Assembly: GCA_014649555.1 (NCBI GenBank)
Contig: BMTG01000012.1
Span: 210,201-274,200 of the forward strand
Reading direction: 5' to 3'
Source of the DNA: Streptomyces globisporus
GTDB taxonomy: Bacteria > Actinomycetota > Actinomycetes > Streptomycetales > Streptomycetaceae
DNA length: 64,000 nucleotides
Positions 36,567 to 43,902 of the stretch are shown piece after piece (within the stretch, counting starts at the first letter, position 1; every line of letters begins with the position of its first letter). The translations under genes and the position numbers were made by a program. The notes under the pieces are model-generated. The model ran no database searches. It was not told the origin of the DNA and saw only the letters and a list, made by a program, of their open reading frames with translations.

Positions 36567-37397
36567 TCAGCTCTGCTTCTCGACGGCGGATTCCAGCCGG
36601 ACCAGCATGGCGGCCTGCGCCTGGACGACCAGGTTGTCGATCTCGTCGCCAGTACGCCCCTTCGCCCCCTTGCCGGTCACGGCGACGGTGAACTGGAGGG
36701 TCTGCGCCTGCTGCCAGGCGTAGTGGTGCGGCCCGCCGAGCTCGGAGCTCCGGTACTCCCCCACCTCACTGAGGGCGTCCTCGGAGTTGGTCTGGGTGGC
36801 CTCGCCGCCGAACAGCGCGGCGGCGACCATGGAGCCGATCAGTTCGCCCTCGCGCAGCTGCTGGGTGGGGCAGCGCATGGTCTCCTCGATCGACTCCGCC
36901 ATCTCCCAGGCCGCGTCCCCGCGGGTGCGGTGCACGGTGACGACGGCGCCGAGGCGCACCGGCCCCTTGCCCGCCGCCGCGGGCACCTCGAACGACCGGG
37001 TGAGGGTGGCCAGGACGCTGTGACCGGGCTTTTGCTGCTGCCAGACGCAGTCCTCGCCGAGCACGGGCCAGGTGTCCGGGCCACTCTCGTACGGGCTCCG
37101 CTTCACCACCCCGGGACCGAAGCTGTCGGGGTCGGCGATGACCCGGTCGATGAGGTCGAGTGCCGCGGCCCGGGTCTTGGGCAGCCGGGCGGGGTCGGGG
37201 TCCGGTGTCTTCGCCGGCTCGGCGGACGGTTCGGCGTCGGTGCCGTCCACGGTGCCCGGGGCCGCGCTCGACGAGGCATCGCGCCGCCCCGTCGTCCCGG
37301 GTTCGTCCGCCGCGCCAGTGCAACCGGCCAGCAGTACGGCGGCCAGGGCGAGGGTCAGCGCGAACCGGCCCCCTCTTAACGGCACGTGACAGGTCAC
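36567..37397 (-). CDS. Secreted lipoprotein preceding the receptor kinases
   Basis: 276 aa from GTG (VTCHVPLRGGRF); an ATG at 37436 would give an unusually long signal n-region. The signal peptide FALTLALAAVLLAGC ends in a lipobox. A disordered Ser/Pro linker is followed by a folded domain with KTRAAALDLIDRVIADPDSF, CVWQQQKPGHS and a conserved second Cys (EETMRCPTQQL). No family recognised. It ends 9 bp before the first kinase gene, so it is probably co-transcribed. It could be an accessory for ligand delivery to the kinases' extracellular domains; this is inference from context. Confidence 0.75.
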   Translation of the reverse strand: MTCHVPLRGGRFALTLALAAVLLAGCTGAADEPGTTGRRDASSSAAPGTVDGTDAEPSAEPAKTPDPDPARLPKTRAAALDLIDRVIADPDSFGPGVVKRSPYESGPDTWPVLGEDCVWQQQKPGHSVLATLTRSFEVPAAAGKGPVRLGAVVTVHRTRGDAAWEMAESIEETMRCPTQQLREGELIGSMVAAALFGGEATQTNSEDALSEVGEYRSSELGGPHHYAWQQAQTLQFTVAVTGKGAKGRTGDEIDNLVVQAQAAMLVRLESAVEKQS

Positions 37398-37539
37398 AGC
37401 GCTTCCCCCGCTCCTCCTCGACGCCGTATCGATCATAGGTTCGGAGGGCCGTCGCGGTGGAGGTATCAGGGGACTGTTTCCTCAACGGGACATCGGGACA
37501 TGCGGGCGCTCCGCCTCACCCGGAGCCGTTTCGGCCGGG

Positions 37540-38377
37540 TCAGCCGGTCTCCGCCAGAAAGGCACGGAGGTGCTCGACGAGAGCGTCCGGCCGGTCCTGG
37601 GGAAGGAGCGTGTAGCTGTCGGCCACCTCCACCAGCCGTCCCTGCGGGAGGATGTCGGCGAGGCGTCGCCCGTGGTCAAGCGGCATGACCCGCCTCGGTC
37701 GCCCAGACCACCAGCGCGGGCCGGTCGAAGGTGCGCAGTTCCTCGGTCCAGCGCAGGAGTTCGGCCCTCTCCGGTACGCCGAGGACATAGGCGCGCAGAT
37801 CACGCCGGATCTCGGCCGAGGTCAGCAGCGGCCGGAACCAGTCGTCCATCGTGGCGTGCGGGACGGGCCGTTTGCTCATCCATCCCCAGGTCATGGGCAG
37901 CCGCCGGGCGGCCTTCAGCCGGAGCAGGGAGAAGGCGGCCCGGAGCCCTCCCGGCAGCCTGGCGAAGGCGGCGAGGTTCCGCCCGGGCAGTCCGGGCGGA
38001 TAGTTGTCGAACGCCTCGCAGGAGGTGATGACGAGCCGGCCGATCCGGTCGGCGCGCCCGTCCGCGACCAGGGCCTGAGCGCCGCCCCAGTCGTTCATCA
38101 CGAGTGTCACGTCCGACAGTTGGAGGGCTTCCAGAAACTCGGCGACCAGCCGAGCGACCCCGAGGACGGACAGGTCGGCTCCGGCGTCCATGGGCCTGCG
38201 GTGCCCGCCGAGCGGCAGGGTAGGCACGATGCACCGCACCCCGTCACCGAGTCCGGCGACGACCTCGTCCCACAGCGAACCGTTCATGGCCACGCCGTGC
38301 AGGAGGACCACGACGGGCCCGTCGCCACCGGTGTCGCGGTACTGGATCACGCCCGCCGAAAGCCTCACATCGTCCAT
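37540..38377 (-). pseudogene. Alpha/beta hydrolase, frameshifted near the C-terminus
   Basis: The first frame (38377 to 37676) gives MDDVRLSAGVIQYRDTGGDG, the oxyanion segment VVLLHGVAMNGSLWDEV, the nucleophile-elbow region VTLVMNDWGGAQALV and an Asp strand ending LVVWATEAGHAA-stop. The expected continuation (RVMPLDHGRRLADILPQG and the catalytic-His end SYTLLPQDRPDALVEHLRAF) is intact in another frame down to 37540. The junction at about 37684-37692 fits loss of 2 bp in GAGGACCGGGTC. The elbow has Asp (NDWGG), as in haloalkane-dehalogenase-like hydrolases. Sequencing error is possible. Confidence 0.8.
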
Positions 38378-38542
38378 GCGGTCAACATAGTCCGGCCTCC
38401 CTCGGGCCAGCACCTGACGCAGCGTAGGGACTACCACCCCGTCCTTGATAACGTCGCCCCCGCGGCTGCGGACTTCTCCCCCGACCCAGCCGTACGGGGT
38501 GGGCACGGGGACCGGGCGCGGCAGGACGAAGAGGGCCGACAG

Positions 38543-41023
38543 ATGAGCCTTGCACAGGTGCACTACACCTCCGCCGCGCCGGGGGACGGGGGAACGGCGG
38601 GCCGGTTCACGGCGGTCGGCCCCGGGGTGTCCGGTGCCCTGCTGGCGGAGATCGAGCCCCTGCTGCGCTACGAACTGCCCGAGGGTGTCGCCGACCACCC
38701 CTCGGACGGCGAACTACGCTCGCTGCCGCAGGCGTTCACGTACGCCGCCCTCTCCGACGGCAGCCGCCTGGTGTCCCGTTCGGCTCCGGTACGGGCCACG
38801 GCCGGCGGCGTAGGGCCGGGGGTCCGGTTCCACGCGCACGCGGTGCATCTGCCGCCGGGGGTGCCGCTGCCGGGCGACCGGCTGCCCGTCGAGGCGTGGC
38901 GGTCGCCGCACTGGGTGGCGGTGACGCCCGGCGGCGCGATACCGGACCCGCTGATGCTGCCGCCAGGACCGACGGCGGTCTCGGAGGGGCTGGACGACTT
39001 CGCCGTGTCGCGCGGGCCCTGGCTCGCGGCCGTCCTGGCGGATCTGCGCCGGGCGAGCGAGCCGACGGAGTCCGGCGGGCGGCCGGTGGTGCTGGTGGAG
39101 CGGCAGTGCGCGGACGTGGCCCGATGGCTGGGGCTCGCGTCCGTGACCCTGCCGAGGGAGAGCACGGAGCGGCTGACGTTCACCACGTACACCCGGCGGC
39201 CGGGGAGTTCGGCGGCGCGGGTGGTGGGGGTGCTGCCCGAGGACGCGGAGGCGGCCCGGGCGGCGGGCCTGCGGGTGCATGTGTGCGCGGAGCAGCCCCC
39301 GTCGGGCGGTGGTACGGACGACACCTGGGCGGCGACGGCGGCGCGGGTCTGGCGGAGCCGGTCGCCGGAGCTGTTCCGGGAGGCCCGGGGACTGCCCGGG
39401 GAGCCTTTCGCAGCAGGCCCGTTGGCGGTGACGGCCCTGTGCGCGGGGATCGCGCTCGGGCCGGACGGGCGTACGGCGGCGGCCGGTTGGGCGGCGGACC
39501 GCCCGTACGCCCTGGACGCCAAGCGGACGGTCCAGCTGGTGGAGGCCCTCACCTCCCCCGGCATAGACGACCGTACGGGACCCGAATTCGACGCGGCGGG
39601 ACGGCTGTTCGGTGCACTGGAGGGCCGCTGCCCCGCAGCGGTGACGGCTCCGCTCGCGGCGATGCTGGTGACGGAGGCCGTACGGGGCGGCAACGGCTCG
39701 CTGGAACTGCCGCGCCGGGACGCGTTCGTGGGGCCGGAGGGCGCGGCGGTCGCGGAGCGGCTCGCCCCGGAGATCCTCACCGAGCTGGGCGACACGGCCG
39801 GGTCCCGCGCGGTGGCGCGAACCGTACAACTGCTGCGGGTGGCGCGACTGTTGGGCGTGGACGATACGGATTCCCTGCCGGGCGTCGTGAACCACCTGGC
39901 ACCGGCGCTCCTGGCGGAGGCGGCGGCAGAGGGAGGAACGGACACCCCGGGCTTCGCCCCGGCCCTGCTGGAGTTGCTGGACGAGCAGTTCGAGGTGCGG
40001 ACGGCGTTGCTGGGCGCGCTGGACCGGATCGCCCCGCAGGACCCGGGGGCGGTGGCCCGGTTCCTGGAGCGGGTGGCGCTGCCGTTCACGGGGACGCAGG
40101 CGTTGCCGCACCTGCGGATGTGCGCCGAGGTACCGGGGGCGATGGCGACGCTGGGCGGGGACCGGGCGGCGGTGTGGCACAGGGTGCTGCGGGCGGCCGG
40201 CCTCTCCCCCTTCGCCGAGCCGCTGGTCCTGCGCACGGCGGTGGGCCTGGTGTGGGAGGACCGGGCCCCGACGGTCGAGGAGGCCCGCCTCCTGATGGAC
40301 GCGGCCACGTCGGACTCGCACCGCGTGGCCGGCACGTGGGCCCGCCTGGTCGACGCGGCACTGGGCGCGCCCGCCGCCGAGCCGCCCGCCACCGGTCCGT
40401 CCCCCGCGAGCACCGACGAGGCGGCCGCCCTCGCCCACGACCTCCTGCGCGGCTTCCCCGGGGAGATCGGCGGCCGGGAGCGGGCGGGCCTCCTGCTGCT
40501 GGACCTGGTCCGCGAACTGCGCACGGGCGCGCCGGAACCCGGCTGGGCGGAGACGGTCCGCACCCTGTGCGCCCAGGCGGAACCGGTCGAACCGGCACTC
40601 CGGGAGCGGGCCCACGCGGCCCTGGTCGAACGGCTGCTGGCCCCGGACCGCCCGGGCGCCGAGCTGTACGACTTCGTCCACGGCGACGACACGGAGCTGA
40701 TCGCCGCGTACGACCGCACCGCCCGGACGGAGACGGTACGGACCCGGCTGCGCACCCAGCCCGCCTACGCGGCGGACTGCTTCACCGTCTGGACGGCCCA
40801 CCCGCACGCGGGCAGGACCTGGCCCCCGGTCGCCGCCGCCCTCCTGGACGAGGTCCTGCGCCCGGCCGTCCGCACCATGTCGGCCGAGGATGTCGCGGAG
40901 GTCGAGGCGACGGTGGGCCGTACGGGCAGCAGCGGCCGGGCGGAGGCCTTCCGCACCTGGAACCGTTCCAGCACGCTGGGCCGTCTGGGCCGCCGGATCG
41001 CGGGGCGGGTACGGCGGGGGTGA
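38543..41023 (+). CDS. GTPase-associated protein 1 (GAP1)-related protein
   Basis: 826 aa, with GAGGG 8 bases before the ATG. The N-terminus (LAQVHYTSAAPGDGGTAGRF, LPQAFTYAALSDGSRLVSRS) resembles the GAP1-N2 domain. A middle region follows with LTFTTYTRRPGSSAARVVGV, and then a long helical C-terminal region. GAP1 proteins are described in predicted GTPase-centred conflict systems of multicellular bacteria and usually sit beside a GTPase, FtsK-like or vWA genes. None of these is adjacent here, so this looks like an orphan. No enzymatic motif is visible. No signal peptide, so cytoplasmic. Confidence 0.7.
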   Translation: MSLAQVHYTSAAPGDGGTAGRFTAVGPGVSGALLAEIEPLLRYELPEGVADHPSDGELRSLPQAFTYAALSDGSRLVSRSAPVRATAGGVGPGVRFHAHAVHLPPGVPLPGDRLPVEAWRSPHWVAVTPGGAIPDPLMLPPGPTAVSEGLDDFAVSRGPWLAAVLADLRRASEPTESGGRPVVLVERQCADVARWLGLASVTLPRESTERLTFTTYTRRPGSSAARVVGVLPEDAEAARAAGLRVHVCAEQPPSGGGTDDTWAATAARVWRSRSPELFREARGLPGEPFAAGPLAVTALCAGIALGPDGRTAAAGWAADRPYALDAKRTVQLVEALTSPGIDDRTGPEFDAAGRLFGALEGRCPAAVTAPLAAMLVTEAVRGGNGSLELPRRDAFVGPEGAAVAERLAPEILTELGDTAGSRAVARTVQLLRVARLLGVDDTDSLPGVVNHLAPALLAEAAAEGGTDTPGFAPALLELLDEQFEVRTALLGALDRIAPQDPGAVARFLERVALPFTGTQALPHLRMCAEVPGAMATLGGDRAAVWHRVLRAAGLSPFAEPLVLRTAVGLVWEDRAPTVEEARLLMDAATSDSHRVAGTWARLVDAALGAPAAEPPATGPSPASTDEAAALAHDLLRGFPGEIGGRERAGLLLLDLVRELRTGAPEPGWAETVRTLCAQAEPVEPALRERAHAALVERLLAPDRPGAELYDFVHGDDTELIAAYDRTARTETVRTRLRTQPAYAADCFTVWTAHPHAGRTWPPVAAALLDEVLRPAVRTMSAEDVAEVEATVGRTGSSGRAEAFRTWNRSSTLGRLGRRIAGRVRRG

Positions 41024-41056
41024 ACTCCGGGAAAAGCGGCGTCCGCCCACCACCCC

Positions 41057-41203
41057 TCAAGCATGCTCGGGGAGTTGATGGGACGACGGGCAGTCCTCGG
41101 AGTGCCGCAACGTGATCCAGTCAAGGGTGCAGTCGCACGGCAGAGACCCCGCATCGGGCCTGGCGGAGAATGCGGCGGCGTCCTCACCTGATGAATCGTT
41201 CAT
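41057..41203 (-). CDS. Small 48-residue protein
   Basis: AGGAG lies exactly five bases before the ATG. The protein begins MNDSSGEDAAAFSARPDAGS and continues with LPCDCTLDWITLRHSEDCPSSHQ. It has three Cys (C-x-C plus one) and two His in a short folded core, which could bind a metal. It lies just upstream of the end of the GAP1-related gene, convergent with it. No family recognised; the strong ribosome site and coding-like third positions support it. Confidence 0.6.
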   Translation of the reverse strand: MNDSSGEDAAAFSARPDAGSLPCDCTLDWITLRHSEDCPSSHQLPEHA

Positions 41204-41279
41204 CCAGTCTCCTGAGTACCTGGCGGGTTCTCCCGGCCGGTCGGCTGTGTGGAACCCGGCAGGTCGAGGACCGCGTTTC

Positions 41280-42746
41280 TCATGATGTGAGGACACTGCC
41301 GAGGCGGCTTCCGGTGGGTGGACCGGCGATGCCCTTGCCGAGGAAGGATGCGGCGCCGGTGGCGGGGCGGTAGACGGTGGTGCCGTCGCCGTTGTTCTCG
41401 CCAGCGGCTCCGAGGACGAGGCCGGTGGTGCCGTTCCCGGCGAAGTCACCCGCGGTGACGGCAGTGCCGAGCTGGTCGCCACTCTCGCCGCCGCCTCCGA
41501 TGCCGCCGGTTCCCTGACTGAGCCCGGTGGCGTTCTTGAGCGCGATGCCGTCCGGAGTGGTCGTCAGGTTGAGCAGGAGGACGCTGCCCGCGTCGGCGCT
41601 GGTGACTCCGTTGACGGTGGATTCCTTGCCGGGCAGACCGGTGATGATGTCGAGGGTGTTGTCGCCGTTGAGGTCGCGCAGGTCGACGGAGGTGCCCATG
41701 GCGTCGCCGTCCACCGCTTCACCGGGCACATTGGGGGTGGCCTGGCTGATGGCGGTGGTGTGGCCGCGGTAGTAGAGGCCGTAGTCCTGCCCGAGTTTGA
41801 CGGTGACCTGACCGCCGGTGGCGCCACCGTAGGCAGGAGCGGTCTCGGCGGGGGCGGGCTGGCCGATGACGATGTCGTCGCGGCCGTCCTGGTTGATGTC
41901 CCCGGCGGCGATGCTCCGGCCGGCGCCCATCTGGATGGCCATGGCGTGGGTGAGCCCGGTCCGCCCGGCACTCGGGTACTCGTAGGCGCGGGCCTGTCCG
42001 TAACGGTCGACGGTGGTGACGGCGACGTCGTCGAATCCGTCACCGTTGAAGTCCCCGGCGGCGACGTCGACGTGGTTGAGGTCTTCGAAGGTGAGACGCA
42101 GGGTGGTGGCCTTCTTCGTGGCACTGTCGCGCCATACCAGCCAGCCGCCCGACCCGGCGGACCCGAGACCCACGCCGACGACGTCGTCCAGCCCGTCGCC
42201 GGTGATGTCGCCCATCGCGACGGCTGTGCCCAGGCGGGCCTTGCCGGGGTTACGGGGGTCGTCGTCGGCGGTCGTGAAGTAGTCGCCCTGGGTGAGCTGA
42301 CTGCTGCCGGTCAGTACGGTGACGTTGCCGCGTTCCTTGAACACGCTGTCCGCCTCACCGGGTGAGCCGACAGCGAGGTCGGTCAGGCCGTCACCGTCGA
42401 CATCCCCGTACGCCACATCGGCGCCGAAGCGGTCACCGGTCTCGGGCGAACCCGGAACAGAACCACTCTGGGTGATGACCTTCAGCCCCGTGTTCGAAGG
42501 TCCACTGCCGCTCCCGGGAAGGATCGACACCTGCCCTGCCGCGGACGAGGCGTCCGGAACACCGACGACCAAGTCGTCGAACTTGTCGTTGTTGAAGTCC
42601 GACCGGCTGGCCGGACCCGCACCGGGTGCTGCCTGGGCGCCCCCGGTCCAGGCCAGGCCGCCGATTCCGGTCACGGCCAGGACCACCGCCACAGCGCGAA
42701 CGCGCTGTCGGGTAAGAGGGTGTTCGGCTCGGGCACGCCGACTCAT
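41280..42746 (-). CDS. Secreted FG-GAP repeat beta-propeller protein
   Basis: 488 aa, with AAGGAG before the ATG. The signal peptide (RVRAVAVVLAVTGIGGLAWTGGAQA) predicts secretion. The mature protein is an integrin-alpha-like propeller with repeated Ca-binding loops: FNNDKFDDLVVGVP, DVDGDGLTDLAVGSPGE, DITGDGLDDVVG, DFNGDGFDDVAV, DINQDGRDDIVIG, DLNGDNTLDIITG. Such propellers in Streptomyces act in surface or matrix binding; no ligand is known. The gene runs with the esterase and FG-GAP protease-like genes upstream in one secreted cluster. Confidence 0.9.
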   Translation of the reverse strand: MSRRARAEHPLTRQRVRAVAVVLAVTGIGGLAWTGGAQAAPGAGPASRSDFNNDKFDDLVVGVPDASSAAGQVSILPGSGSGPSNTGLKVITQSGSVPGSPETGDRFGADVAYGDVDGDGLTDLAVGSPGEADSVFKERGNVTVLTGSSQLTQGDYFTTADDDPRNPGKARLGTAVAMGDITGDGLDDVVGVGLGSAGSGGWLVWRDSATKKATTLRLTFEDLNHVDVAAGDFNGDGFDDVAVTTVDRYGQARAYEYPSAGRTGLTHAMAIQMGAGRSIAAGDINQDGRDDIVIGQPAPAETAPAYGGATGGQVTVKLGQDYGLYYRGHTTAISQATPNVPGEAVDGDAMGTSVDLRDLNGDNTLDIITGLPGKESTVNGVTSADAGSVLLLNLTTTPDGIALKNATGLSQGTGGIGGGGESGDQLGTAVTAGDFAGNGTTGLVLGAAGENNGDGTTVYRPATGAASFLGKGIAGPPTGSRLGSVLTS

Positions 42747-42834
42747 CTGCTGCTCCTTGAAGGAAAGGGGAAAGGGCTGAACGTGGAATGCACCCGTGCG
42801 TGAAGAAATTGGCGGGTACTGGCGGGGAGCTGGG

Positions 42835-43743
42835 TCAGCTGGTGCGGGCCTTGAGCCAGGAGACGACGGTGTCGAACATGCCGGGGGTGCCCAGCAGCGA
42901 CCCTCCGTGGGCGGTGGAGCCGGTGACGATGCGCGTGGCCACGTTGGAGGCGGGGACACCGGCGGCCTTCGCGGCGGCCTCCAGTTCGGTGGAGTGCACG
43001 GGGGGTACGAAGTCGCCGTCGGAGTGGACCATGAGCATGGGCGCGTCGCCCTTGGTGACCGCGTTCTTGGACTCCATGTCGCGCCAGGTGTCCCAGCAGC
43101 CGGTGTCCCGGTTGGCGGTGGAGTTGTCGGCGGGGTCGGGGTAACAGCGGGCCAGGAGGGTGGAGTTGTCCCGGAGCTTGCGGATCTTGTCGTTCGTGGA
43201 GGTGTTGCCGTCCTGCCAGGCCCGGTAGGGCGAGGCCACCGGGGACAGGGCGACAATGCCCTTGAGACCAAGGCTGTTGGTGCCGCGGGTCGCTGCGTCG
43301 GTGGCCATCTGCCCACCGGCGGACGAACCGAGCAGCAGGACGTTGTCGGGATCGGCGTCGTACCGCTCGGCGTTGTCCCGTACCCACTTCACCGCACTGG
43401 CAACGTCGTCACGCTGGGCGGGCCAGGCCGCCTCGAAGTTCAGGCGGTACTTCATCGCGAAGACCTGGAAACCCTGGTCGGCGAACTGCTTCTCCCACGT
43501 GCCCCAGGTGGCGTGGGTGTACCAGTAGCCGCCGGTGATGAGGATGACCACCGGGCGGGGCGCCGGTGACGGGTTCCACGTGATGTTCAGGCTCTGGCGA
43601 GGGTGGGTGCCGTACTGCTGGGTGGCGGCCTCGGCCTTCACCACGGCAGGTGCCTTGGCTACGGCAGGTGCTGCGGGTGCAGCGGCTGTGGTTCCGGCGA
43701 TCGCCAGCACGGCGGCCACGAGGATCAGAAGAATGCGACGCAC
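42835..43743 (-). CDS. Secreted alpha/beta hydrolase (esterase-like)
   Basis: 302 aa with a signal peptide (MRRILLILVAAVLAIAGTTA), so exported. HSL/carboxylesterase-type fold: oxyanion ITGGYWYTHATWG (HGG variant), nucleophile motif LLLGSSAGGQMATDA (Ser in G-S-S-A-G), Asp in MVHSDGDFVPP and His in GSTAHGGSLL, so the triad is complete. Ester substrate unknown. It lies between two FG-GAP genes; the double hairpin upstream (43807-43885) separates it from the protease-like gene. Confidence 0.88.
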   Translation of the reverse strand: MRRILLILVAAVLAIAGTTAAAPAAPAVAKAPAVVKAEAATQQYGTHPRQSLNITWNPSPAPRPVVILITGGYWYTHATWGTWEKQFADQGFQVFAMKYRLNFEAAWPAQRDDVASAVKWVRDNAERYDADPDNVLLLGSSAGGQMATDAATRGTNSLGLKGIVALSPVASPYRAWQDGNTSTNDKIRKLRDNSTLLARCYPDPADNSTANRDTGCWDTWRDMESKNAVTKGDAPMLMVHSDGDFVPPVHSTELEAAAKAAGVPASNVATRIVTGSTAHGGSLLGTPGMFDTVVSWLKARTS

Positions 43744-43806
43744 GAAAGGTCTCTTTCAGGGAAGCGAGGGAGTCCGAATGCTCCGGCCGGACAGGGGCCG
43801 GCCTCG

Positions 43807-43885
43807 GGAACGCGGGTGGCGTTCCCGGCTGAGCAGGATCCGGCCCCGGGAACGCGGGTGGCGTTTCCCGGGGCCGGATCCTGCT
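43807..43885 (-). terminator. Two tandem strong hairpins after the protease-like gene
   Basis: GGGAACGC-GGGTG-GCGTTCCC (43807-43827) is a perfect 8-bp stem. The hairpin 43832-43885 has a 24-bp stem with one bulged T and the same GGGTG loop. Both lie downstream of the minus-strand stop at 43903 and upstream of the esterase start. The shared loop and arms show that one derives from the other. Confidence 0.8.
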
Positions 43886-43902
43886 GTTGTCCGCGGTACG
43901 GG

